DNA of 64,000 nucleotides from Erinaceus europaeus (taxonomy: Eukaryota; Chordata; Mammalia; Eulipotyphla; Erinaceidae). The position numbers and the translations under genes were made by a program. The stretch covers positions 35,927,375-35,991,374 of the forward strand of contig NC_080181.1 of the NCBI RefSeq assembly GCF_950295315.1, read 5' to 3'. Shown in pieces: positions 36,103-49,675 of this stretch; the first letter of the stretch is position 1, and each line of letters opens with the position of its first letter. A model generated the notes under the pieces. That model was not told the origin of the DNA and did not search any database. It saw only the letters and a list, made by a program, of their open reading frames with translations.

Positions 36103-38723
36103 AACATCCCTGGATTTACTTGATAAGGCGATATGACCTGCCGAGTTTTGGATCCTCATTTTCCTGAGTATCACTCCTGGAGACAGTGTCATGACACGAC
36201 ACAAGGAGATCTCTGGTATCAGAGAGCGCCTGGAACAGCAGCTGGGGCTCTAGTGCCAGGGCAGGAGCAACTTCCCATCCACCCTCCACGGAGTCCACCT
36301 GCCTGCATTTTGGTCCTTTTCCCTCCAAAAATGATTTTTCCCTTTTTTCACTGAGAAACAGGCAGCAGACTGGTTACCCAAGCAGGGGGAAAAAAAATAA
36401 AAAAGCCTTTTTTTTTTTTTTTTTTTAACCGTACTGCATGACCATCTTCTGGGAAGTATAGGTTTTGAACCTGAAAACTCTGTCTGTCTGTCTGTGTCCT
36501 AGTCCACAGAAAGAGCCACTAGCCCAGCCAGATGTCGTGCTCAGAATAGGGTGTTTTTGCCACTCATAGGCCTGCACAGTGCACTAGGGATTGGACAGCC
36601 TGAGACCCAAATGTTACATTGTAGATGGATTGTTTGCAGTTCTTGCTCCCCAGGACATTGGACAGTCTCAACTCCCCTACAGCCAGAAAAAAAGACTCTT
36701 GACAGCCTTAGAGCAAATGGAGTGGCAGGGAGATGGGAGAGTGTTGCATGTGTGGGCTGCTCATGCCCAGGTGTCTGTGGGGGGCCATGGCAGAGGCTGT
36801 AAGGGGGCAAGGGGGCAGAAGGAGACTGGTTGAGAGGCAGACTGCAGGCAGGGGAGCCCCTGAGGGTTTGCAGTGCTGTGTGTGGGTGTGGTGGCAGGGG
36901 GTTAGGGCAGGTCCCCCTGCTGGATGGTGAGATGGCAGCTGGGCTGGCCCAGGTAACCCAGGGCTGAAGGGAAGCAGCAGGGTGGCAGGAAAGTAGCGCA
37001 GGGAGGCACACAGTAGATGTTAGTTGGGGAGCTGGGGAACAGGGGGCAAGGGGAAAGAGGGCATCCTTGAGGAAGTGTCTGGTCTAGAGAGTGGGGGGAG
37101 CTGGAGGCATGGAAGGTCCCAGGAATCAGGGACTGACAGGACCAGATACCTGCACCCACCCACTGGATAGAAGCTGCAGCAGCCAGAGCAGATGCCCAAA
37201 GTGAGTCCCTCTGAGGATGAGGAAGTTGAGGAGGAGGTGAAGGAAGAGGAGGAGGAGGAGGAGGAGGAGGAGGAGGAGGAGGAGGGGAAGGAGGGCAGCT
37301 GTCAGTAGGCAATGGTATTAATAGAGGCCTCCACTATGGAGGCATGTGTCCAGGCAGTCACCCACCCAACCTCAGGGGCAGCTCAGGGCACCCAGGGACC
37401 TGGTGTGGGTATCTCTGGGGGGGGGGACTGTCAGTCAGTCAGCAGGACTGTGTGTAAGTGCACATGGTGGGACAGGGGCCTGGCGGCCCTTGGCCCCCAG
37501 CCCTGGGCTGTCAGATGCCTGCCCCGTGGCCAGACACCCCCCACTCTGCCCATAGCCCCTAGGCCCGGCCCACCTGCTCCTGTTTTGGCCTTGGGCTCTG
37601 GCTCTGGTGGCTGGCCACCACCAGTTTTGGCCTGGGGCTCTGTGTCTGGTGGCTGGCCACCACCCCTCAGGTCAAGTTAAGGTTCGGGGTCATGGCTGCT
37701 GGTCCACTGGATGGGCAGGGTCCCCGCTATCTAGCAACCGCAGGAGCCATCTGTGATGTCCTAGCCCCCGGCATTGTGTGCTGGCCACACTGGCACTGGG
37801 CAGCCCACCTGCCCTGCCACTAGGTCAGGCAGCAGCGCCCAGACGCCAGGGCCCTGGCACACAGGGACGGAAGGATAGGAAGACAGTGCTGACCGACGAG
37901 GGACCTCAGGGCTGGCAGCCAAGAGAAGAAAGAAGGAGGTGTACCCGGGATCCAGGGAGCCCAGGCCAGAGCTGCCTGCATGCCTGCCTGCCTTCCTGGA
38001 TGTCTGTATGCTGCCTATGTCCAGGTAGGTTTCTCAGGTCCCCTCCACTCCTGTCCTCTCCTGTCCTCTCCTCTCCTCTCCATCCTTTCCCCTCTCCGCT
38101 CCTCTGCACCTTGCTTCTCTCCTCTTGTCTGTCCTCTCTTCCGGGTGCCCTGCTCACCAGCTCCAGCACTCGTGAAGGTTCTCCAGTGACCGCTGCTTGC
38201 AACCCCTTCCACCCCCTCCCTTCCCTGATGTGACCCAGCTCACAGGGTCACCGGCTCACCCCACCCACACCCACACCCGCCAACACATTCCCTGGTTCAG
38301 CCCCACTGCCCTATTCAGCCGAACTGGCTCCTTTGCAACCTACCTGTGCAGCGTTGATTGTCTTCATCATTCAAGTAGAGACCTCCTTTTGTACTTAGCT
38401 TGGTTGACTGGTGGATGGATGGATGATGGATGGATGGATGGATGGATGGATGGATGGATGGACACGTCAATGGATTGGTATTGTACAGGCAAAGCACCAT
38501 CTATAGGGGTAGCTGAGACCGCTGGTTTCAGAGCTCTAGTCTGCTGTCAAATGTAAAGCATTAATTTATCAATAACAAAATTGAATAAGTACATAAATAA
38601 ATAAATATAAAAACTGGGTTAAAACATACATGGCGTCTTTGCCTTTCTGAATATGGTTGCTGTGAGGATCTTAACAAGGAAAGCAGTGTCCTGAGTAGCC
38701 CCTTGAAATAGTGGAATATTTCA

Positions 38724-38971
38724 TTTTCCTTTCTTTTTCTTTTTCTTTTTCTTCTTTTACTTTCTATGTTCTTGATTATTTATTGGAATAAATGGTCAGG
38801 AGTTGAGAGGGAATGGAGGCACAGAGAGTTTGAGACACAGAGAGACACCTGCAGCACTTCTGCACCACTTGTAAAGATTTCCACCGGCAGTTGGGGACCA
38901 GGGTCTTGAAGCCCAGTCCTCCTGCACTGTCACCTGAGTGCTTACCTGGGTGTGGCACCACCTGGTACCCT
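38724..38971 (-). mobile_element. SINE-1 (copy 12)
   Basis: Reference form. Confidence 0.85.
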
Positions 38972-39113
38972 TGATGGGACACTTTTTTTTAGCAATGGAA
39001 AGAAATTCTCGTGGCAAGGTAATAAATAAATGAAGAAATAAATAAAAGTGCATTGACATTAACTCAGTGGAAACACACAGGGACATATACATGTCTGCTA
39101 CCTGTATTACTAA

Positions 39114-39487
39114 TTCATTTATTTATTGATTGCCTCAAGGGCTTATTGCCACAGCTCAGTGCCTGCGCCACCAATAATCCACAGCTCCTGCACTCCATAT
39201 GTTCCCCTTTCGCTGCCCTTGTTGCTTGGTCACTGTGGTGGTGGTTATTGTTGTTGTTGTTGTTGTTGTTGTTGCTGTTGTTACTGACCTTGAATCTGAC
39301 AGAGAAAAAAGGAGAGAGGAGGGGAAATACAGAGTGGGGGGAGAAAGATAGAGCCCCTAAACACCTGCTTCACCCCCTTAAAGCGACTTCCCTGCAGGTG
39401 GGGGTCTGGGGGCCAGACCCCAGATCCTCCCACCTGTCCCCTCTTTTCGCGAGCGCCACAAGCCCTTAACCCTCTGACACACCGCCA
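39114..39487 (-). mobile_element. SINE-2 (copy 12)
   Basis: TTTATTGATT tail form. Confidence 0.85.
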
Positions 39488-42107
39488 AACATCCCTGGAT
39501 TTACTTGATAAGGCGATATGACCTGCCGAGTTTTGGATCCTCATTTTCCTGAGTATCACTCCTGGAGACAGTGTCATGACACGACACAAGGAGATCTCTG
39601 GTATCAGAGAGCGCCTGGAACAGCAGCTGGGGCTCTAGTGCCAGGGCAGGAGCAACTTCCCATCCACCCTCCACGGAGTCCACCTGCCTGCATTTTGGTC
39701 CTTTTCCCTCCAAAAATGATTTTTCCCTTTTTTCACTGAGAAACAGGCAGCAGACTGGTTACCCAAGCAGGGGGAAAAAAAATAAAAAAGCCTTTTTTTT
39801 TTTTTTTTTTTTAACCGTACTACATGACCATCTTCTGGGAAGTATAGGTTTTGAACCTGAAAACTCTGTCTGTCTGTCTGTGTCCTAGTCCACAGAAAGA
39901 GCCACTAGCCCAGCCAGATGTCGTGCTCAGAATAGGGTGTTTTTGCCACTCATAGGCCTGCACAGTGCACTAGGGATTGGACAGCCTGAGACCCAAATGT
40001 TACATTGTAGATGGATTGTTTGCAGTTCTTGCTCCCCAGGACATTGGACAGTCTCAACTCCCCTACAGCCAGAAAAAAAGACTCTTGACAGCCTTAGAGC
40101 AAATGGAGTGGCAGGGAGATGGGAGAGTGTTGCATGTGTGGGCTGCTCATGCCCAGGTGTCTGTGGGGGGCCATGGCAGAGGCTGTAAGGGGGCAAGGGG
40201 GCAGAAGGAGACTGGTTGAGAGGCAGACTGCAGGCAGGGGAGCCCCTGAGGGTTTGCAGTGCTGTGTGTGGGTGTGGTGGCAGGGGGTTAGGGCAGGTCC
40301 CCCTGCTGGATGGTGAGATGGCAGCTGGGCTGGCCCAGGTAACCCAGGGCTGAAGGGAAGCAGCAGGGTGGCAGGAAAGTAGCGCAGGGAGGCACACAGT
40401 AGATGTTAGTTGGGGAGCTGGGGAACAGGGGGCAAGGGGAAAGAGGGCATCCTTGAGGAAGTGTCTGGTCTAGAGAGTGGGGGGAGCTGGAGGCATGGAA
40501 GGTCCCAGGAATCAGGGACTGACAGGACCAGATACCTGCACCCACCCACTGGATAGAAGCTGCAGCAGCCAGAGCAGATGCCCAAAGTGAGTCCCTCTGA
40601 GGATGAGGAAGTTGAGGAGGAGGTGAAGGAAGAGGAGGAGGAGGAGGAGGAGGAGGAGGAGGAGGAGGGGAAGGAGGGCAGCTGTCAGTAGGCAATGGTA
40701 TTAATAGAGGCCTCCACTATGGAGGCATGTGTCCAGGCAGTCACCCACCCAACCTCAGGGGCAGCTCAGGGCACCCAGGGACCTGGTGTGGGTATCTCTG
40801 GGGGGGGGGGACTGTCAGTCAGTCAGCAGGACTGTGTGTAAGTGCACATGGTGGGACAGGGGCCTGGCGGCCCTTGGCCCCCAGCCCTGGGCTGTCAGAT
40901 GCCTGCCCCGTGGCCAGACACCCCCCACTCTGCCCATAGCCCCTAGGCCCGGCCCACCTGCTCCTGTTTTGGCCTTGGGCTCTGGCTCTGGTGGCTGGCC
41001 ACCACCAGTTTTGGCCTGGGGCTCTGTGTCTGGTGGCTGGCCACCACCCCTCAGGTCAAGTTAAGGTTCGGGGTCATGGCTGCTGGTCCACTGGATGGGC
41101 AGGGTCCCCGCTATCTAGCAACCGCAGGAGCCATCTGTGATGTCCTAGCCCCCGGCATTGTGTGCTGGCCACACTGGCACTGGGCAGCCCACCTGCCCTG
41201 CCACTAGGTCAGGCAGCAGCGCCCAGACGCCAGGGCCCTGGCACACAGGGACGGAAGGATAGGAAGACAGTGCTGACCGACGAGGGACCTCAGGGCTGGC
41301 AGCCAAGAGAAGAAAGAAGGAGGTGTACCCGGGATCCAGGGAGCCCAGGCCAGAGCTGCCTGCATGCCTGCCTGCCTTCCTGGATGTCTGTATGCTGCCT
41401 ATGTCCAGGTAGGTTTCTCAGGTCCCCTCCACTCCTGTCCTCTCCTGTCCTCTCCTCTCCTCTCCATCCTTTCCCCTCTCCGCTCCTCTGCAGCTTGCTT
41501 CTCTCCTCTTGTCTGTCCTCTCTTCCGGGTGCCCTGCTCACCAGCTCCAGCACTCGTGAAGGTTCTCCAGTGACCGCTGCTTGCAACCCCTTCCACCCCC
41601 TCCCTTCCCTGATGTGACCCAGCTCACAGGGTCACCGGCTCACCCCACCCACACCCACACCCGCCAACACATTCCCTGGTTCAGCCCCACTGCCCTATTC
41701 AGCCGAACTGGCTCCTTTGCAACCTACCTGTGCAGCGTTGATTGTCTTCATCATTCAAGGAGAGACCTCCTTTTGTACTTAGCTTGGTTGACTGGTGGAT
41801 GGATGGATGATGGATGGATGGATGGATGGATGGATGGATGGACACGTCAATGGATTGGTATTGTACAGGCAAAGCACCATCTATAGGGGTAGCTGAGACC
41901 GCTGGTTTCAGAGCTCTAGTCTGCTGTCAAATGTAAAGCATTAATTTATCAATAACAAAATTGAATAAGTACATAAATAAATAAATAAATATAAAAACTG
42001 GGTTAAAACATACATGGCGTCTTTGCCTTTCTGAATATGGTTGCTGTGAGGATCTTAACAAGGAAAGCAGTGTCCTGAGTAGCCCCTTGAAATAGTGGAA
42101 TATTTCA

Positions 42108-42355
42108 TTTTCCTTTCTTTTTCTTTTTCTTTTTCTTCTTTTACTTTCTATGTTCTTGATTATTTATTGGAATAAATGGTCAGGAGTTGAGAGGGAATGG
42201 AGGCACAGAGAGTTTGAGACACAGAGAGACACCTGCAGCACTTCTGCACCACTTGTAAAGATTTCCACCGGCAGTTGGGGACCAGGGTCTTGAAGCCCAG
42301 TCCTCCTGCACTGTCACCTGAGTACTTACCTGGGTGTGGCACCACCTGGTACCCT
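42108..42355 (-). mobile_element. SINE-1 (copy 13)
   Basis: GTACTTACC variant otherwise seen only in copies 4 and 5; part of the mosaic patch. Confidence 0.85.
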
Positions 42356-42497
42356 TGATGGGACACTTTTTTTTAGCAATGGAAAGAAATTCTCGTGGCA
42401 AGGTAATAAATAAATGAAGAAATAAATAAAAGTGCATTGACATTAACTCAGTGGAAACACACAGGGACATATACATGTCTGCTACCTGTATTACTAA

Positions 42498-42871
42498 TTC
42501 ATTTATTTATTAATTGCCTCAAGGGCTTATTGCCACAGCTCAGTGCCTGCGCCACCAATAATCCACAGCTCCTGCACTCCATATGTTCCCCTTTCGCTGC
42601 CCTTGTTGCTTGGTCACTGTGGTGGTGGTTATTGTTGTTGTTGTTGTTGTTGTTGTTGCTGTTGTTACTGACCTTGAATCTGACAGAGAAAAAAGGAGAG
42701 AGGAGGGGAAATACAGAGTGGGGGGAGAAAGATAGAGCCCCTAAACACCTGCTTCACCCCCTTAAAGCGACTTCCCTGCAGGTGGGGGTCTGGGGGCCAG
42801 ACCCCAGATCCTCCCACCTGTCCCCTCTTTTCGCGAGCGCCACAAGCCCTTAACCCTCTGACACACCGCCA
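42498..42871 (-). mobile_element. SINE-2 (copy 13)
   Basis: TTTATTAATT tail form, unlike the neighbouring copies 12 and 14. Confidence 0.85.
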
Positions 42872-45509
42872 AACATCCCTGGATTTACTTGATAAGGCGA
42901 TATGACCTGCCGAGTTTTGGATCCTCATTTTCCTGAGTATCACTCCTGGAGACAGTGTCATGACACGACACAAGGAGATCTCTGGTATCAGAGAGCGCCT
43001 GGAACAGCAGCTGGGGCTCTAGTGCCAGGGCAGGAGCAACTTCCCATCCACCCTCCACGGAGTCCACCTGCCTGCATTTTGGTCCTTTTCCCTCCAAAAA
43101 TGATTTTTCCCTTTTTTCACTGAGAAACAGGCAGCAGACTGGTTACCCAAGCAGGGGGAAAAAAAATAAAAAAGCCTTTTTTTTTTTTTTTTTTTTAACC
43201 GTACTGCATGACCATCTTCTGGGAAGTATAGGTTTTGAACCTGAAAACTCTGTCTGTCTGTCTGTGTCCTAGTCCACAGAAAGAGCCACTAGCCCAGCCA
43301 GATGTCGTGCTCAGAATAGGGTGTTTTTGCCACTCATAGGCCTGCACAGTGCACTAGGGATTGGACAGCCTGAGACCCAAATGTTACATTGTAGATGGAT
43401 TGTTTGCAGTTCTTGCTCCCCAGGACATTGGACAGTCTCAACTCCCCTACAGCCAGAAAAAAAGACTCTTGACAGCCTTAGAGCAAATGGAGTGGCAGGG
43501 AGATGGGAGAGTGTTGCATGTGTGGGCTGCTCATGCCCAGGTGTCTGTGGGGGGCCATGGCAGAGGCTGTAAGGGGGCAAGGGGGCAGAAGGAGACTGGT
43601 TGAGAGGCAGACTGCAGGCAGGGGAGCCCCTGAGGGTTTGCAGTGCTGTGTGTGGGTGTGGTGGCAGGGGGTTAGGGCAGGTCCCCCTGCTGGATGGTGA
43701 GATGGCAGCTGGGCTGGCCCAGGTAACCCAGGGCTGAAGGGAAGCAGCAGGGTGGCAGGAAAGTAGCGCAGGGAGGCACACAGTAGATGTTAGTTGGGGA
43801 GCTGGGGAACAGGGGGCAAGGGGAAAGAGGGCATCCTTGAGGAAGTGTCTGGTCTAGAGAGTGGGGGGAGCTGGAGGCATGGAAGGTCCCAGGAATCAGG
43901 GACTGACAGGACCAGATACCTGCACCCACCCACTGGATAGAAGCTGCAGCAGCCAGAGCAGATGCCCAAAGTGAGTCCCTCTGAGGATGAGGAAGTTGAG
44001 GAGGAGGTGAAGGAAGAGGAGGAGGAGGAGGAGGAGGAGGAGGAGGAGGAGGAGGAGGAGGAGGGGAAGGAGGGCAGCTGTCAGTAGGCAATGGTATTAA
44101 TAGAGGCCTCCACTATGGAGGCATGTGTCCAGGCAGTCACCCACCCAACCTCAGGGGCAGCTCAGGGCACCCAGGGACCTGGTGTGGGTATCTCTGGGGG
44201 GGGGACTGTCAGTCAGTCAGCAGGACTGTGTGTAAGTGCACATGGTGGGACAGGGGCCTGGCGGCCCTTGGCCCCCAGCCCTGGGCTGTCAGATGCCTGC
44301 CCCGTGGCCAGACACCCCCCACTCTGCCCATAGCCCCTAGGCCCGGCCCACCTGCTCCTGTTTTGGCCTTGGGCTCTGGCTCTGGTGGCTGGCCACCACC
44401 AGTTTTGGCCTGGGGCTCTGTGTCTGGTGGCTGGCCACCACCCCTCAGGTCAAGTTAAGGTTCGGGGTCATGGCTGCTGGTCCACTGGATGGGCAGGGTC
44501 CCCGCTATCTAGCAACCGCAGGAGCCATCTGTGATGTCCTAGCCCCCGGCATTGTGTGCTGGCCACACTGGCACTGGGCAGCCCACCTGCCCTGCCACTA
44601 GGTCAGGCAGCAGCGCCCAGACGCCAGGGCCCTGGCACACAGGGACGGAAGGATAGGAAGACAGTGCTGACCGACGAGGGACCTCAGGGCTGGCAGCCAA
44701 GAGAAGAAAGAAGGAGGTGTACCCGGGATCCAGGGAGCCCAGGCCAGAGCTGCCTGCATGCCTGCCTGCCTTCCTGGATGTCTGTATGCTGCCTATGTCC
44801 AGGTAGGTTTCTCAGGTCCCCTCCACTCCTGTCCTCTCCTGTCCTCTCCTCTCCTCTCCATCCTTTCCCCTCTCCGCTCCTCTGCACCTTGCTTCTCTCC
44901 TCTTGTCTGTCCTCTCTTCCGGGTGCCCTGCTCACCAGCTCCAGCACTCGTGAAGGTTCTCCAGTGACCGCTGCTTGCAACCCCTTCCACCCCCTCCCTT
45001 CCCTGATGTGACCCAGCTCACAGGGTCACCGGCTCACCCCACCCACACCCACACCCGCCAACACATTCCCTGGTTCAGCCCCACTGCCCTATTCAGCCGA
45101 ACTGGCTCCTTTGCAACCTACCTGTGCAGCGTTGATTGTCTTCATCATTCAAGTAGAGACCTCCTTTTGTACTTAGCTTGGTTGACTGGTGGATGGATGG
45201 ATGATGGATGGATGGATGGATGGATGGATGGATGGATGGATGGATGGACACGTCAATGGATTGGTATTGTACAGGCAAAGCACCATCTATAGGGGTAGCT
45301 GAGACCGCTGGTTTCAGAGCTCTAGTCTGCTGTCAAATGTAAAGCATTAATTTATCAATAACAAAATTGAATAAGTACATAAATAAATAAATATAAAAAC
45401 TGGGTTAAAACATACATGGCGTCTTTGCCTTTCTGAATATGGTTGCTGTGAGGATCTTAACAAGGAAAGCAGTGTCCTGAGTAGCCCCTTGAAATAGTGG
45501 AATATTTCA

Positions 45510-45757
45510 TTTTCCTTTCTTTTTCTTTTTCTTTTTCTTCTTTTACTTTCTATGTTCTTGATTATTTATTGGAATAAATGGTCAGGAGTTGAGAGGGAAT
45601 GGAGGCACAGAGAGTTTGAGACACAGAGAGACACCTGCAGCACTTCTGCACCACTTGTAAAGATTTCCACCGGCAGTTGGGGACCAGGGTCTTGAAGCCC
45701 AGTCCTCCTGCACTGTCACCTGAGTGCTTACCTGGGTGTGGCACCACCTGGTACCCT
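45510..45757 (-). mobile_element. SINE-1 (copy 14)
   Basis: Reference form. Confidence 0.85.
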
Positions 45758-45899
45758 TGATGGGACACTTTTTTTTAGCAATGGAAAGAAATTCTCGTGG
45801 CAAGGTAATAAATAAATGAAGAAATAAATAAAAGTGCATTGACATTAACTCAGTGGAAACACACAGGGACATATACATGTCTGCTACCTGTATTACTAA

Positions 45900-46273
45900 T
45901 TCATTTATTTATTGATTGCCTCAAGGGCTTATTGCCACAGCTCAGTGCCTGCGCCACCAATAATCCACAGCTCCTGCACTCCATATGTTCCCCTTTCGCT
46001 GCCCTTGTTGCTTGGTCACTGTGGTGGTGGTTATTGTTGTTGTTGTTGTTGTTGTTGTTGCTGTTGTTACTGACCTTGAATCTGACAGAGAAAAAAGGAG
46101 AGAGGAGGGGAAATACAGAGTGGGGGGAGAAAGATAGAGCCCCTAAACACCTGCTTCACCCCCTTAAAGCGACTTCCCTGCAGGTGGGGGTCTGGGGGCC
46201 AGACCCCAGATCCTCCCACCTGTCCCCTCTTTTCGCGAGCGCCACAAGCCCTTAACCCTCTGACACACCGCCA
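45900..46273 (-). mobile_element. SINE-2 (copy 14)
   Basis: TTTATTGATT tail form. Confidence 0.85.
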
Positions 46274-48911
46274 AACATCCCTGGATTTACTTGATAAGGC
46301 GATATGACCTGCCGAGTTTTGGATCCTCATTTTCCTGAGTATCACTCCTGGAGACAGTGTCATGACACGACACAAGGAGATCTCTGGTATCAGAGAGCGC
46401 CTGGAACAGCAGCTGGGGCTCTAGTGCCAGGGCAGGAGCAACTTCCCATCCACCCTCCACGGAGTCCACCTGCCTGCATTTTGGTCCTTTTCCCTCCAAA
46501 AATGATTTTTCCCTTTTTTCACTGAGAAACAGGCAGCAGACTGGTTACCCAAGCAGGGGGAAAAAAAATAAAAAAGCCTTTTTTTTTTTTTTTTTTTTTT
46601 AACCGTACTGCATGACCATCTTCTGGGAAGTATAGGTTTTGAACCTGAAAACTCTGTCTGTCTGTCTGTGTCCTAGTCCACAGAAAGAGCCACTAGCCCA
46701 GCCAGATGTCGTGCTCAGAATAGGGTGTTTTTGCCACTCATAGGCCTGCACAGTGCACTAGGGATTGGACAGCCTGAGACCCAAATGTTACATTGTAGAT
46801 GGATTGTTTGCAGTTCTTGCTCCCCAGGACATTGGACAGTCTCAACTCCCCTACAGCCAGAAAAAAAGACTCTTGACAGCCTTAGAGCAAATGGAGTGGC
46901 AGGGAGATGGGAGAGTGTTGCATGTGTGGGCTGCTCATGCCCAGGTGTCTGTGGGGGGCCATGGCAGAGGCTGTAAGGGGGCAAGGGGGCAGAAGGAGAC
47001 TGGTTGAGAGGCAGACTGCAGGCAGGGGAGCCCCTGAGGGTTTGCAGTGCTGTGTGTGGGTGTGGTGGCAGGGGGTTAGGGCAGGTCCCCCTGCTGGATG
47101 GTGAGATGGCAGCTGGGCTGGCCCAGGTAACCCAGGGCTGAAGGGAAGCAGCAGGGTGGCAGGAAAGTAGCGCAGGGAGGCACACAGTAGATGTTAGTTG
47201 GGGAGCTGGGGAACAGGGGGCAAGGGGAAAGAGGGCATCCTTGAGGAAGTGTCTGGTCTAGAGAGTGGGGGGAGCTGGAGGCATGGAAGGTCCCAGGAAT
47301 CAGGGACTGACAGGACCAGATACCTGCACCCACCCACTGGATAGAAGCTGCAGCAGCCAGAGCAGATGCCCAAAGTGAGTCCCTCTGAGGATGAGGAAGT
47401 TGAGGAGGAGGTGAAGGAAGAGGAGGAGGAGGAGGAGGAGGAGGAGGAGGAGGAGGAGGAGGAGGGGAAGGAGGGCAGCTGTCAGTAGGCAATGGTATTA
47501 ATAGAGGCCTCCACTATGGAGGCATGTGTCCAGGCAGTCACCCACCCAACCTCAGGGGCAGCTCAGGGCACCCAGGGACCTGGTGTGGGTATCTCTGGGG
47601 GGGGGGACTGTCAGTCAGTCAGCAGGACTGTGTGTAAGTGCACATGGTGGGACAGGGGCCTGGCGGCCCTTGGCCCCCAGCCCTGGGCTGTCAGATGCCT
47701 GCCCCGTGGCCAGACACCCCCCACTCTGCCCATAGCCCCTAGGCCCGGCCCACCTGCTCCTGTTTTGGCCTTGGGCTCTGGCTCTGGTGGCTGGCCACCA
47801 CCAGTTTTGGCCTGGGGCTCTGTGTCTGGTGGCTGGCCACCACCCCTCAGGTCAAGTTAAGGTTCGGGGTCATGGCTGCTGGTCCACTGGATGGGCAGGG
47901 TCCCCGCTACCTAGCAACCGCAGGAGCCATCTGTGATGTCCTAGCCCCCGGCATTGTGTGCTGGCCACACTGGCACTGGGCAGCCCACCTGCCCTGCCAC
48001 TAGGTCAGGCAGCAGCGCCCAGACGCCAGGGCCCTGGCACACAGGGACGGAAGGATAGGAAGACAGTGCTGACCGACGAGGGACCTCAGGGCTGGCAGCC
48101 AAGAGAAGAAAGAAGGAGGTGTACCCGGGATCCAGGGAGCCCAGGCCAGAGCTGCCTGCATGCCTGCCTGCCTTCCTGGATGTCTGTATGCTGCCTATGT
48201 CCAGGTAGGTTTCTCAGGTCCCCTCCACTCCTGTCCTCTCCTGTCCTCTCCTCTCCTCTCCATCCTTTCCCCTCTCGGCTCCTCTGCACCTTGCTTCTCT
48301 CCTCTTGTCTGTCCTCTCTTCCGGGTGCCCTGCTCACCAGCTCCAGCACTCGTGAAGGTTCTCCAGTGACCGCTGCTTGCAACCCCTTCCACCCCCTCCC
48401 TTCCCTGATGTGACCCAGCTCACAGGGTCACCGGCTCACCCCACCCACACCCACACCCGCCAACACATTCCCTGGTTCAGCCCCACTGCCCTATTCAGCC
48501 GAACTGGCTCCTTTGCAACCTACCTGTGCAGCGTTGATTGTCTTCATCATTCAAGGAGAGACCTCCTTTTGTACTTAGCTTGGTTGACTGGTGGATGCAT
48601 GGATGATGGATGGATGGATGGATGGATGGATGGATGGATGGATGGACACGTCAATGGATTGGTATTGTACAGGCAAAGCACCATCTATAGGGGTAGCTGA
48701 GACCGCTGGTTTCAGAGCTCTAGTCTGCTGTCAAATGTAAAGCATTAATTTATCAATAACAAAATTGAATAAGTACATAAATAAATAAATAAATATAAAA
48801 ACTGGGTTAAAACATACATGGCGTCTTTGCCTTTCTGAATATGGTTGCTGTGAGGATCTTAACAAGGAAAGCAGTGTCCTGAGTAGCCCCTTGAAATAGT
48901 GGAATATTTCA

Positions 48912-49159
48912 TTTTCCTTTCTTTTTCTTTTTCTTTTTCTTCTTTTACTTTCTATGTTCTTGATTATTTATTGCAATAAATGGTCAGGAGTTGAGAGGGA
49001 ATGGAGGCACAGAGAGTTTGAGACACAGAGAGACACCTGCAGCACTTCTGCACCACTTGTAAAGATTTCCCCCGGCAGTTGGGGACCAGGGTCTTGAAGC
49101 CCAGTCCTCCTGCACTGTCACCTGAGTGCTTACCTGGGTGTGGCACCACCTGGTACCCT
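48912..49159 (-). mobile_element. SINE-1 (copy 15)
   Basis: Carries C at 48974 (TTGCAATAAA, shared with copy 17) and CCCCCGGCAG near 49068 (shared with copies 18 and 19). Confidence 0.85.
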
Positions 49160-49301
49160 TGATGGGACACTTTTTTTTAGCAATGGAAAGAAATTCTCGT
49201 GGCAAGGTAATAAATAAATGAAGAAATAAATAAAAGTGCATTGACATTAACTCAGTGGAAACACACAGGGACATATACATGTCTGCTACCTGTATTACTA
49301 A

Positions 49302-49675
49302 TTCATTTATTTATTGATTGCCTCAAGGGCTTATTGCCACAGCTCAGTGCCTGCGCCACCAATAATCCACAGCTCCTGCACTCCATATGTTCCCCTTTCG
49401 CTGCCCTTGTTGCTTGGTCACTGTGGTGGTGGTTATTGTTGTTGTTGTTGTTGTTGTTGTTGCTGTTGTTACTGACCTTGAATCTGACAGAGAAAAAAGG
49501 AGAGAGGAGGGGAAATACAGAGTGGGGGGAGAAAGATAGAGCCCCTAAACACCTGCTTCACCCCCTTAAAGCGACTTCCCTGCAGGTGGGGGTCTGGGGG
49601 CCAGACCCCAGATCCTCCCACCTGTCCCCTCTTTTCGCGAGCGCCACAAGCCCTTAACCCTCTGACACACCGCCA
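49302..49675 (-). mobile_element. SINE-2 (copy 15)
   Basis: TTTATTGATT tail form. Confidence 0.85.

Larger units (their letters stand above)
33923..37311 (+). repeat. Macrosatellite unit, copy 11 (3389 bp)
   Basis: Type B with the CAAGTAGAG marker. TGGA 3+GAT+9, poly-T 19. Private A at 35608 (TTAGAAATGG) in the spacer after SINE-1. Confidence 0.97.
37312..40694 (+). repeat. Macrosatellite unit, copy 12 (3383 bp)
   Basis: Type B with the CAAGTAGAG marker. TGGA 3+GAT+8, poly-T 20. Private A at 39822 (CTACATGACC). The GAG tract is as short as in copies 1 and 2. Confidence 0.97.
40695..44090 (+). repeat. Macrosatellite unit, copy 13 (3396 bp, mosaic)
   Basis: Its ends are type B (CGCTATCTAGC, AAAAATGAT, pure poly-T of 20). 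Its middle carries CAAGGAGAG (near 41756), four TAAA steps, GTACTTACC (near 42323) and TTTATTAATT (near 42505), unlike both neighbours. Private G at 41493. Poly-G is 11 and TGGA is 3+GAT+7. Confidence 0.97.
44091..47491 (+). repeat. Macrosatellite unit, copy 14 (3401 bp)
   Basis: Type B and back to the CAAGTAGAG marker after mosaic copy 13. TGGA 3+GAT+10, poly-T 22. The poly-G tract is the shortest in the window at 9 G. Confidence 0.97.
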
